Shown here: piece by piece, positions 1 to 8,113 of the stretch
How the letters are laid out: each line of letters begins with the position of its first letter
Numbering within the stretch: position 1 is the first letter of the stretch
DNA from: Erwinia tracheiphila
GTDB lineage: Bacteria > Pseudomonadota > Gammaproteobacteria > Enterobacterales > Enterobacteriaceae
Direction of reading: 5' to 3'
Length of the DNA stretch: 64,000 nt
Assembly (NCBI RefSeq): GCF_021365465.1
Contig: NZ_CP089932.1
Coordinates: forward strand, 930,001 to 994,000
Notes under the pieces: model-generated
The model's database searches: none
Told to the model about the DNA's origin: nothing
The model's input: the letters and a program-made list of their open reading frames with translations, nothing else
Position numbers and translations under genes: made by a program

Positions 1-189
1 AAAATGCCGGAAATGCTGCTGAACAAGCGTATATGGCAATGCCCTGAATGCGGAGTTGAGGATGACCGCGATATCAATGCAGCCATCAATACCCGGCAGA
101 AAGGCATACTGGAATTACAGGCGGCGGATCTCGTCGTCTCTGCCCATGGAGGCCAGCGTAAATCCGTCACACAGACGGTTGCGGCCTGA
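1..189 (+). CDS. tnpB: TnpB (IS605 OrfB) C-terminal end, cut by window start
   Basis: This is the last 62 codons of a TnpB-type RNA-guided nuclease carried by an IS200/IS605-family element; the rest lies before the window. The sequence shows the C-terminal zinc-finger half (WQCPECG) followed directly by DRDINAAINT, which carries the third RuvC-like aspartate of the family and ends in a typical HGGQRKS tail. A fold-back sequence 12 bases after the stop looks like the right end of the element. Whether the upstream part is intact cannot be seen. The other TnpB in the window (6334-7206) has the opposite half, lacking exactly this C-terminal region. Confidence 0.8.
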   Translation, partial: KMPEMLLNKRIWQCPECGVEDDRDINAAINTRQKGILELQAADLVVSAHGGQRKSVTQTVAA

Positions 190-200
190 GACGTGGGAAG

Positions 201-220
201 CCTCGCCGTTTACGGCGAGG
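201..220 (+). repeat. IS605-type right-end hairpin
   Basis: A perfect 8-bp stem (CCTCGCCG / CGGCGAGG) with a TTTA loop sits just after the tnpB stop. IS200/IS605 elements end in such imperfect or perfect hairpins, which TnpA recognises as single strands. The tnpB 3' end plus this hairpin is also where the guide (omega) RNA of TnpB systems is encoded, so the segment from about 90 to 235 may be the scaffold of such an RNA; that part is inference. Confidence 0.6.
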
Positions 221-1016
221 AGTAGTCACCATAAAAAGTAAGTCAACCAATTTACCAGGAGAGTTTATAAGATGGCACAGGCTGCTGCCCGAAACTGTCG
301 AATTTTAAAGCATGTCACACAGGACGTTCTTTTGTCGTTCTGCCTGGCGTAGCATACTGCGTTGTTGTCAGCGGCCTGCACATTCTGCCATTTCTAAGCT
401 GTGGTAGAATTCAGCAAAAATAGCATGTTTTTAAATTCTCACCGAAGCGGACTCTGCCAATGGTCAATGCCTGTAATGAATTGTAGAGACTTCCGATAAA
501 AGCCAATGAATTTTTGGCAGGCATCCGTGTACATCCAGTCCGGTGCAGGATGTGAAACCCTGCGTCGGGGCACTGTGTAACGTAATAGTATTCTGCGGGC
601 ATAGCTATGATCCAATTGTTAAGAGAACATCCTGAGACTGAGATGTGGTTTTTTTGTTGGACAGGAATTATAAATCGATTAATGGCACATGAATTATTTT
701 ACAGAATTACCGCAGAAGTCGACTATCAGGCGAGTTTATCTTTTTAATTAAAACAGGAAAGGAATGTTTCTCCTGAAGCGCTGATTTTATCCCGAATCAG
801 CAGTAAAAAAAGATAGATCACTGCGTATGATTTTTATCTTCAATGCGAGAATTCAGGTCATTTTTAAGAAATAAATCATCTTTTTCTCGCTTCAGTAGCA
901 TTTTTTAATGTTGCGTGTATTATTATCGACTATGGTTACGTTTTTTTATTATTGAAAAAAACCTCTGATATGAATGGAAATATTAAATCAGGTTAATCAA
1001 TGGAGGTGCCAGGTAT
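221..1016. other. Non-coding stretch, no recognisable gene
   Basis: No convincing gene is seen. A 26-codon ORF (272-352) follows a good ribosome-binding sequence (AGGAGAG, 8 bases before ATG) and may be the truncated start of a lost gene. The stretch from about 600 to 1000 is AT-rich with no long open frame on either strand. Confidence 0.4.
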
Positions 1017-1019
1017 TAA

Positions 1020-1886
1020 GAATCTATCCCAAAAGGGATTGCCAGATACTAAAAAATGGCAATTTCTGAGGGCGAAGAATGGCGGGCAGCAAGTGGCAAA
1101 TCAGCGTTCAACTTTGGGAGAAAATGGCACCTCCCATCCCGGAACATAAAACTCAGCATCCGCCGGGTACGCATCGTCGGCGGGTTGATAATCGCGCTGC
1201 AATGAACGCTGTTTTCTTTGTACTCAGAACGGGTTGCCAGTGGAATGCCCTCAATGCCACAGAGCGCTGCTCGTCAGGCTCTGCCCACCGACGATTTCAG
1301 GAGGGGCGGGATGCCGGGGTGTTTGAACGCTTCTGGCAGAACGGCCTGCCTGCGAACATCCGGACGGCACTGACTGGTCATGGTTATCAACAGATGGCTG
1401 CATGACCACATCACCGCTGTCAGGGACAAAAAAACTGGCCGCAACCCCACGGACAGAGGGAAACAGGGCGCGTAAAGCGCAGTCTGATGACAGATGCCAG
1501 CGGGCTTCCTCTTTCACGGGTCGTTGCAGCGGCGAACACCCATGATATCAGACTGGTTGCGGATACACCTGATGCTCTTCAGACGGGGCGTCAGGTGCAA
1601 AAACCCGGACTCTGCCCGGGCAAAGGCGACGAAGCGGGCAGGCTGAAAACATAGCTGCAAAGCCGCCGTTACGAGCCTCATATTCAGTCCCGAAAAGAGG
1701 AATCCGATGCCAGTAAATCAGGGGAGGTCAGGGCCCACAGGTGGGCCGTCGGGAGGACTCATAGCTGGATGAACCGCTTTCGCCGGGTTCTGATAGGATG
1801 GGAAAAGACGTCTGAAAATGACGAGGCCCTGTTGCATTTTTCCTGTGGTCTTATCGTATAGAATAACGTCCTGTTGAGACAGGCTC
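1020..1886 (+). mobile_element. IS5-family (IS427-like) element, decayed
   Basis: The ends are imperfect inverted repeats: GAATCTATCCCAAAAGG on the left matches the complement of the right end, GAGCCTGTCTCAACAGG, at 12 of 17 positions. Both ends are bordered by TAA (1017-1019 and 1887-1889), a 3-bp target duplication of the size this group makes. Length 867 bp fits the group. The transposase inside is broken by frameshifts and at least one stop, so the element is not autonomous. Confidence 0.7.
1079..1880 (+). pseudogene. IS5-family DDE transposase, frameshifted
   Basis: The first 100 codons read as an IS427-type transposase N-terminus (FFVLRTGCQWNALNAT, AHRRFQE, VFERFWQNGL). Around 1390-1405 the frame is lost. 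In other frames the catalytic-domain text can still be followed: DGCMT, then NPTDRGKQGAKRSL, VVAAANTHDIRLVADTL, and finally RVLIGWEKTSENDEALLHF near 1790-1850 with an internal stop near 1650. This is a clear pseudogene of a cut-and-paste transposase; no function is expected. Confidence 0.75.
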
Positions 1887-3261
1887 TAAGTATTTTACAT
1901 ACTTTAACAGTCTGGATTTCTGCTGAGAGGGAAAGGGTTAACCGTTTTTGTTACCAGCAGTGTTTTAGCTATGAAGCGTATCATGAGTATCTCCATTTCT
2001 GTTGTTTGGGATGGCTCTGATTTTTCCCTTAAAATAGCTAAATTTGGTTGATGTTCTCGAAAAAATCATGACAGGGATATAATAATCTTAAAAATATATT
2101 CCTGCAGCCAGGGTCAGTATCAGAAAGTAATGCTGAAATTTAGCAGGTTGAAATATTTCTTCGGGGAAAGGGTCAAATAAACTGCCGGTTATTTCAGTGT
2201 ATTTATCTGTTAATCTCCAGCTTGATAGCTTTGCATAAGAATTTACTTATCGGTACGATAATCTGCAATCTGTCAGCTTTGTTACCCACTGCATCAGGCT
2301 CGGAAGTGAAAACTTCTTTATGTATTGGAAAAAAAGCAAAATGTATGTAGTGCCTTTATCGTTATTCCCTGTTCCTCATGCCCAGTTTGTGAGGAATCCT
2401 TTGATTTTTCCATATGGAGCCCGGGGCGCTTCGGTCCATGAGCCGTGATTCAATTTGCAGTCATTACTTCTGTCGGGAGGAAGGGAGGGCAGAGCCTGTT
2501 TTTATTGGCTTGATTTGCCAGATGATCGGTTGAGGTTGTCTGGTGCCGGTTTCGTCCTGATTGTTTTTTGTTATTGGCAGAAGGAAAAATGCGGATTTAC
2601 TTCCTCATAACCTACGTCAATAGTCTGATGTGTCGCCCTGTCTTCGCTGCTATTTCCGCTGACCGCAACCCCTCCTAAGCCATTTCTGCCGGGAACGCAG
2701 ACCTGTTTTTGCTGGAAAAGCAGGGTAAATGTGTCAATTTATTATCGGGAATTTGTGCCTGGATAAAATACGGTGTGATGATATCAGAATATGATCTGCA
2801 CACGTTGAAGAAATTCGATGCAGTGGCCCCCGCTAATAGTATTTACAGGACATTATTTTCTTTCGGTATTCAAATGGTCGGCAGAGTATCTGCTATCCAC
2901 CAACCAGACCAGTTAATCCATCGTCCGACAGATGAATGGGCGCAGCAGAGCGTTCTGGCGACATCGCTGACACTGTCGCCCCGATGTAACATCAGCATGG
3001 TAGTGAGCCTGCATAATTTTTATCCTGCATTTTATGGATTGCTTTCTGCATCAGGCGTCGTTCGTCGCGGGAGATTGGTGCTATGATCGGCATTGCTAAG
3101 TCCGGTTGGTGGTTTGTTTCTTTTTGGCGATTGATCAGATCGCAGAATCCGGGCTGAGTCCCCTTTAAGTGATCTACGATTCCGCGCAGTTATTTAGCAC
3201 CAGTTTTTATTTAGCGACAGGCAGGTCTGAATAGCGCGTAGTATAAACCGGGGATAGCATT
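1887..3261. other. 1.4-kb stretch without recognisable genes
   Basis: No known gene or RNA is recognised. One open frame of 125 codons (2709-3086, +) has no clear ribosome-binding site and no family resemblance that I can name, and it is not called. The region lies between an IS remnant and a recombinase fragment, so it is probably decayed island DNA. Confidence 0.4.
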
Positions 3262-3441
3262 TCATGCTTCATTACTCAGGACTTCTGGATGCCTTGACCA
3301 GCAAACCAAACCTTCGCGCTCTGCCTCGGCACCACTGACCTTATCTTCAAAAATACGCTCGCACCCTGCAAGTGACAGAGCATCACGTTGCAGGTCGAGA
3401 TGTTGATCTTCGGTGGAAACCCGTGTGTACCCAATCAGCAT
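3262..3441 (-). pseudogene. Serine recombinase (resolvase/invertase) N-terminal fragment
   Basis: Starting at the ATG at 3441 the protein reads [20 protein letters not shown] followed by [22 protein letters not shown]. This is the N-terminal catalytic part of a small serine recombinase, with the nucleophile serine in YTRVST. Homology stops after about 47 residues and the frame ends about 12 codons later, so most of the catalytic domain and the DNA-binding helix-turn-helix are missing. Such resolvases belong to Tn3-family transposons, which agrees with the Tn3-type terminal repeat about 150 bp away, although that repeat faces away from this fragment. Confidence 0.75.
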
Positions 3442-3594
3442 GTTATCAATTCCAGTAAGTCGCCTGATTTGAGTATAGATGGAAAATGAATACTGGAATG
3501 AGATGGTGTAATCCTGCATCGCGGGTTGCAGGTCACTCAATAGTGAGGCGGGGATGAGTCCACAAAACGGTCGTTTTATGGAAAAGTTAGTTTA

Positions 3595-3632
3595 GGGGGC
3601 CGCCTGGAAAACGGAAAATATCCTACGTTAAG
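3595..3632 (+). repeat. Tn3-family-type 38-bp terminal inverted repeat
   Basis: The 38 bases begin GGGGG, contain the block GGAAAACGGAAAATA, and end TACGTTAAG. This is the layout of Tn3-family ends: outer GGGG, central AAAACGGAAAATA, inner end close to CGCTAAG. The GGGG end points left, so a transposon using this end would extend rightward, toward the effector operon. No transposase gene of the Tn3 type is visible in the window, and only a weak partial match to the opposite end is seen near 5884. Confidence 0.65.
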
Positions 3633-4135
3633 TCTGTTTTTTTAAGCAGGCATGACGGGCAGCTTTGAGCGAACAGCAGATGCGGACAACCACAATTCTA
3701 CTTCAGGTAGAGAATGGCGGCGATGATGGACGAATGTGGGAATATAAACTCTGGTAGAACACCAGAGTTTCTTTTAATTACAGCAGTTTAATACCAAAGA
3801 GATGCACTGACAGAGAAAACACACCAAACAGGATGAACGTCATTATCACGCAGACACCCAGCGAGGGCCAAAATCCTGGTCGGGGAAGCAACGGTGGAAA
3901 CACCAGAAACATGGGTAACTGTAGCGACCTGCCAACATAAGAGCCTCTGCTCGCAAACATCGAGAATTTCTGCCGGAATTATCTGACAATGGCGCGGGCA
4001 TTGTGCTCACGCTCTTTGCCAGTGTGCTCACATACATCCGGCTCTGCCTGCTCACATCAATTGCAAGTGGCAGCATTAACAGGGACGGTTCATGGTCTGA
4101 CGAGCATAAAAAGAAGCGAATTAATGCCCTGACCA
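3633..4135. other. Stretch with an unidentified membrane-protein-like fragment
   Basis: On the minus strand at 3778-3960 a 60-codon frame is strongly hydrophobic, with PMFLVFPPLLPRPGFW followed by a membrane-spanning stretch (VCVIMTFILFGVFSLSV). It has the look of the C-terminal end of a membrane protein, but I do not recognise the family and see no complete gene. The rest shows nothing definite. Confidence 0.3.
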
Positions 4136-4163
4136 TGAACTCTTCTCCTGTTTTCACCACCCA
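4136..4163 (+). promoter_or_regulatory. Candidate HrpL (hrp box) promoter of the effector operon
   Basis: TGAACT, a 15-base spacer and CCACCCA resemble the hrp box GGAACC-N15/16-CCACNNA recognised by the ECF sigma factor HrpL in plant-pathogenic bacteria. The -10 half fits fully; the -35 half matches the GAAC core. It ends 31 bases before the shcA start, a usual distance. Type III effector genes of Pseudomonas and Erwinia are commonly under such boxes. Confidence 0.55.
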
Positions 4164-4194
4164 TTTGCAGATGGAGCAAACGTACAGGTGAAAT

Positions 4195-4584
4195 ATGGGC
4201 ACGCGTTTTTACGACACTCTACTGCGCACTTTCAGTCATAAACTTGGCATCCCGCCGCTCAGTCTGGACAAACGAGGCGCCTGTGACCTGATTATTGATG
4301 AAGATATCCCCCTCCGTATACAACAGGATATCACCAGTCAGCGTGTGCTGCTGATCGCCTTTCTGGGAGATATGCAGGATCATCTGCCGCAACTGTTGCT
4401 GGAGGCCAATATTGCGGCAATACGCGATAACAAGCCGGTGATTGCCGCCGATTCGCGAGCCAAACAGTATTACGCCAGCCATATGCTCGAGCAGACTAGT
4501 GTGACTGCCGATCTTCTGGCGCTCAGAGTCGGTGAGCTGGCGGAACACATTCGATTCTGGCGCGACGCTAGCCGGGTTAAATAA
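4195..4584 (+). CDS. shcA: Type III secretion chaperone, ShcA-like (CesT family)
   Basis: This 129-residue protein is the right size for a class I type III chaperone. It contains the CesT-type pattern: a start helix (MGTRFYDTLLRTFSHKLGIP), then LSLDKRGACDLIIDEDIPL, where the chaperones of this family have beta strands around a conserved 'C-x-L-x-i-d' core, and a final helical part. It would bind the N-terminal chaperone-binding region of the effector made by the next gene and keep it secretion-competent in the cytoplasm. It stops 10 bases before the hopA1 start, so the two are an operon behind the hrp box at 4136-4163. In Pseudomonas syringae the same order (shcA then hopA1) is found; naming rests on that order and overall look. 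Confidence 0.75.
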   Translation: MGTRFYDTLLRTFSHKLGIPPLSLDKRGACDLIIDEDIPLRIQQDITSQRVLLIAFLGDMQDHLPQLLLEANIAAIRDNKPVIAADSRAKQYYASHMLEQTSVTADLLALRVGELAEHIRFWRDASRVK

Positions 4585-4594
4585 GGAAGATAAA

Positions 4595-5719
4595 ATGCAG
4601 CCGATTATCCCTCGTTTTACTAATACTCAGCAGTTACAGTCATCTTCTGTCGATGTCAAAAAACTCCTCGATCACGGCTCGCTGGAAGTGAATGGCAAGA
4701 CTTATCGCATCAGCGCAGCGGAAGGCGCGAAAATTAATGTTGAAATGGCCAGTAAAGCCAAAGGCTTTTTTAATGCGGTCGAAAATATGATGGGCTCTGC
4801 CGGAGAAAGCAAAGCCATCGCGCAGATACTGGAAAGTAAACCGCGTCTGGTGCGCTCGAATGCTCTGCCTATGTATGATAAGATCGATCTGACCGCTGGG
4901 CCGTCTGGTCATGCAGGCCGGGCAGGGAACAGCACAATGCCCGCTGACAATTCGCGCCAGCGACTGCAATATTGGGCAGAACAGGCGAATAAGCTGAAAG
5001 ATCCCAGCAAACGTGATATCTACAGGCTTTATAAGTCTCATAAGCCAGGTTTGCCGAAAGTTGGAGCGCAGGAGGGGAAACGCATGCTGCACCTGGCTAT
5101 AAAGCTTGATGGCGTTGATAGAGTAAATGTTTTTCCGCAGCATAGTGTACCGCTCGCGAAAGAAGAGATTGAAGAATATCTGCAAAATCATCCGCTGGCC
5201 GCGAATGATTTTATTATGTTCCAGCGTAACAACGTTAGCGCCGCTGATCACCACGCCAGCAGAATTACGCTTAGTGTTCATCCGCTACATGCTGCGCAGC
5301 TGCCAGAGATGCTGCATAAGTTAATCCGTGACAAAGATTACCTTCATCTGGCTAAAATCGCGCACCCCTCTTTTTTTGGTCAGGACACCGACAGTGTCAT
5401 CCTTTATCTCAACGGTCATCTTGGTGAAGCAGTCAATCTGATGCATGAAATTCAGGAACAGCTGCCCCCAGGCGCGCTGGTTAATCACAATCCTGCCGGA
5501 ATGTATCCGCTGGCAAAAGGCTTTTCCTATGCTGAAAGCGCTGCAGGTGATGTGTCCAGTTATGGTAATTCACGCGCCGCAATTATTCACCGTGCACTGA
5601 CAGAAAAAACATCGGGTAATTTTGAAAAACGTCTTCAGTCCCAGCTGGTAGCCAAAGGCTATGATCCTCAGCATCCGGCATTTGTCAAAAATTCGCCCAG
5701 CCTGGACATCATTAAATAA
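4595..5719 (+). CDS. hopA1: HopA1 (HopPsyA) family type III effector
   Basis: The protein is 374 residues from the ATG at 4595, which has AAGGA seven bases upstream; the open frame begins earlier but the match to the family starts here. The family size is about 375. The N-terminus (MQPIIPRFTNTQQLQSSSVD, then GSLEVNGKTYRI) and the C-terminal blocks GQDTDSVILYLNG, GFSYAESAAGDVSSYGNSRA and GYDPQHPAF parallel the HopPsyA sequence of P. syringae as I remember it. Such proteins are injected into plant cells and can trigger hypersensitive cell death in some hosts. The reading frame is intact from end to end, in contrast to most of its neighbours, so it may be functional. No type III apparatus gene lies in the window. 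Confidence 0.85.
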   Translation: MQPIIPRFTNTQQLQSSSVDVKKLLDHGSLEVNGKTYRISAAEGAKINVEMASKAKGFFNAVENMMGSAGESKAIAQILESKPRLVRSNALPMYDKIDLTAGPSGHAGRAGNSTMPADNSRQRLQYWAEQANKLKDPSKRDIYRLYKSHKPGLPKVGAQEGKRMLHLAIKLDGVDRVNVFPQHSVPLAKEEIEEYLQNHPLAANDFIMFQRNNVSAADHHASRITLSVHPLHAAQLPEMLHKLIRDKDYLHLAKIAHPSFFGQDTDSVILYLNGHLGEAVNLMHEIQEQLPPGALVNHNPAGMYPLAKGFSYAESAAGDVSSYGNSRAAIIHRALTEKTSGNFEKRLQSQLVAKGYDPQHPAFVKNSPSLDIIK

Positions 5720-5883
5720 ACATGTTATGGGATTTGAGGGTCGACCGTGCAAAAAACAACGTTTATAAATTAGAAATCTGAAATATATAGACTTATCAGA
5801 CTGTCTTTTTGAGGCAAAAAAACATTCCAAAATATCGTTTTTTGCCATTTTGAGACCGGGTAATTAAAATCGATTTCTGATGT

Positions 5884-7178
5884 CCCTTAACGCGGTTTTC
5901 CGACTAACCTGGTGTTTGCTGCTGTTCGATGTATTGCCGGATGATCGAAATCGGCGCTCCACCGCAACTACTTGCAAAGTAGCCCGGTGTCCACAGAACG
6001 CCTTTGTAGTAATAGTGTAGGGCGATATCTGGCCGGTCACGGCGAAGCAGCCTGCTGGATACGCCTTTAAGACTGTTGACCATATTCGATACTGCGAGCT
6101 TTGGCGGGTAGTTGATTAGCAAATGCACATGATCGCATTCTCCGTCCATCTCAACCAGTTCAACATCAAAATCAGCGCAGATGCTGGCAAAGTAGCTGCG
6201 TAGCTTTTCAATGGCATCCTGATCGAATATCTTTCGACGATATTTGGCTACAAACACCAGGTGAACGTGCATTAGGAAAACACAGTGTCTTCCACGGCGA
6301 ATATCAGTTTCTTTTGTCATAGACCAAAGTATAATGATAGCCATTAAACGACTTCAAGCCTTCAAATTCCAGTCAAGACCAAATGGTCAGCAGGAGCGCG
6401 ATATGCGGCGCTTCGCAGGGGCTTGTTGCTTCGTTTTTAACCGTGCACTGGATCTTCAAAATAAGAACCCTGAGTCAGGGGGAAAATTCATTCCCTACAC
6501 AAAAATGACTTCATGGCTCATTGATTGGAAAGCATCCCCTGAAACACAATGGCTGAAAGCATCCCCCTCGCAGCCGTTGCGGCAGTCACTGAAAGAGCTG
6601 GAACGCGACTACAAAAATTTCTTCCAGAAGCGTGCTGCATTTCCTCGTTTCAAAAAACGCGGTCAAAATGACGCATTCCGCTACCCGCAAGGCGTGAAGC
6701 TCGATAAAGCCAATAGTCGTATCTCGTTGCCCAGGTTAGGGTGGATTCGTTATCGCAACAGTCGTGAAGTCATTGGCGAAGTGAAAAACGTCACGGTCAG
6801 CCAGTCATGCGGTAAATGGTATGTCAGTATCCAGACGGAATACGAAGTGGCTTATCCGGTTCACAACGCAGAGTTGATGGTCGGACTCGATGCCGGAATA
6901 ACGAAACTCGCCACGCTTTCTGATGGCACGATATATCAACCCGTCAGCAGTTTTAAATCAGGTCAGCGTAAGCTGGCGATGCTCCAGCGCCAGTTAAGCC
7001 GCAAAGTTAAATTCAGTGCCAACGGGCAGAAACAAAAACAAAAAATCCGGCGTCACCACTTGCATGTTGCCAATATCCGGCGCGACTACCTTCACGAAGT
7101 CACCAGTGAAATCAGCAAAAACCACGCAATGATTGTCATTGAGGATTTGAAGGTCAGTAACATGACCGGGGTACTGAA
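5884..7178 (+). mobile_element. IS605-type element, right end lost
   Basis: Divergent tnpA (minus) and tnpB (plus) overlap at their starts, the IS605 layout. The left border is uncertain; a small fold-back (CGG-TTTT-CCG, near 5894) lies just after the tnpA stop. To the right, tnpB similarity ends near 7170-7180, where sequence homologous to the middle of the ISL3-family transposase begins, so the zinc-finger region and right end are gone. Confidence 0.65.
5904..6320 (-). CDS. tnpA: IS200/IS605-family TnpA (Y1 HUH transposase)
   Basis: A 138-residue single-strand transposase is obtained from the ATG at 6320 (MTKETDIRRGRHCVFLMH); the longer start at 6344 would overlap tnpB and is less likely. 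The HUH metal-binding motif is visible (DHVHLL) and the catalytic tyrosine lies in IIRQYIEQQ near the C-terminus. TnpA cuts and rejoins the element's ends as single-stranded DNA, guided by end hairpins. It is divergent to tnpB. The gene looks intact, but the element has lost its right end, so it could act only on other copies. Confidence 0.85.
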   Translation of the reverse strand: MTKETDIRRGRHCVFLMHVHLVFVAKYRRKIFDQDAIEKLRSYFASICADFDVELVEMDGECDHVHLLINYPPKLAVSNMVNSLKGVSSRLLRRDRPDIALHYYYKGVLWTPGYFASSCGGAPISIIRQYIEQQQTPG

Positions 7179-7206
7179 AGCCTGGCTGGCTATCTCCGCT
7201 CGCTGA
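6334..7206 (+). pseudogene. tnpB: TnpB (RNA-guided nuclease), C-terminus truncated
   Basis: The 290-codon frame has the N-terminal helix-turn-helix/wedge part (KFQSRPNGQQERDMRRFAGA), the first RuvC motif with its aspartate (VGLDAGITKLA) and the second with its glutamate (VIEDLKVSNM). After GVLKAWLA the sequence switches into ISL3 transposase homology, so the zinc finger and the third catalytic aspartate are missing. TnpB of this group is about 370-400 residues. The missing half is the same region that remains at 1-189, but whether both come from one rearranged copy cannot be told here. Confidence 0.8.
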
Positions 7207-7853
7207 ACGATGCGCAGATACTCTCCATCAGAACGCTCTTGATGGATATGAATACAGGTTACATCAGGGCAGCACGGATCCACCTTCCTGACGCAGTGAG
7301 TAAAATCACCTTCGACAGGTTCTATATGGCGAAACAAGCTGGGCGAGGCGGTTGATAAAACCCGGCAGACTGAACTGCGCCGTATGGCCGGGAATGTTCG
7401 TCGTAAGGCCAAAGGAAGCCGCTTCCTGTGGCAGTACGGTGAAAAGTGGATGACGGAGCAGCGTCAGGAGAAGCTGTCCTGGCTTCGCGGGCAGATGAAG
7501 ATGACCAGCCAGGGTGGACGCTAAAGGAGTTGGCGAAAGATATCTGGAGCCGACTGTACAACGAACAGAGCCGTCATGGCTGGCTGCAAGTGGGAGGCTC
7601 TGGCCAGTAACAGCGATGTTCACGTAATGAAGAATATTGCCAAAACAACCCGCAAAAGGTTGTACGGAATACTGAATGCGGGACGGCACGGGGTATCGAA
7701 CGGGAATGCTGAAGCGCTGAACAGCAAGATCCGGTTACTGAGGATCAAATCCCGGGGTTACAGAAACACGGAGCGCTTCAGGCAGGGAGTCATGTTCCAC
7801 TCTGAAAAGCTGAACACGGTGTTCTGAGTCTCCCACCATGATCGACGAAGACC
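7179..7853 (+). pseudogene. ISL3-family transposase and right-end remnant
   Basis: The region is colinear with the second half of the intact ISL3-family element at 16920-18234. Corresponding blocks are MDMNTGYIRAARIHLPDAV, then KTRQTELRRMAGN, QYGEKWMT, and the C-terminus [20 protein letters not shown] ending FHSEKLNTVF. Frame is lost near 7330 and again near 7525. The end carries TCTCCCACCATGATC followed by a GACGAAGACC that matches the right inverted repeat of the intact copy. The left half is deleted and the remnant abuts the truncated tnpB. Non-functional. Confidence 0.8.
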
Positions 7854-7980
7854 TGTTTATATACAGTATTGTAAGTAACAGGTGCGGGCAAGTCACTTTC
7901 TGAGTGAAAATATGAATGCATTGGTGCGCCGGGAAATTTTAATTATTGCCCGCAGATAATGTTGCTTTCTTGTAAACAGA

Positions 7981-8009
7981 TTAACACCAGGGGGAAATCC
8001 TGCTATGCT
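7981..8009 (+). promoter_or_regulatory. Probable sigma-70 promoter of acnB
   Basis: TTAACA and TATGCT are separated by 17 bp; they match the -35 and -10 consensus at 5 of 6 and 4 of 6 positions. The -10 ends about 100 bases before the acnB start, leaving a leader of roughly 100 nt. The preserved native promoter begins only about 130 bp after the ISL3 remnant. Confidence 0.55.
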
Positions 8010-8113
8010 GGCCCATGCGGAACCGGGCGCTTTACCCTACAGAATGAGCAAATCGCTTCGCACTAAGCCTGAGGGCGTCCGGTAGCCATTACAATGTGAG
8101 CGAGGAGAACGTC

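Noticed and set aside
2709..3086. 125-codon frame in the gene-poor stretch
   Set aside because: No convincing ribosome-binding site, no recognisable family; cannot be supported.
4640..5281. 213-codon frame antisense to hopA1
   Set aside because: No ribosome-binding site or family similarity; the plus-strand effector explains the region.
5884..5903. CTTAACG followed by TTTTCCG as a partner of the Tn3-type end at 3595
   Set aside because: Only the inner CTTAACG and a TTTTCCG block match, with wrong spacing and no outer CCCC; it also belongs to the left end of the IS605-type element.
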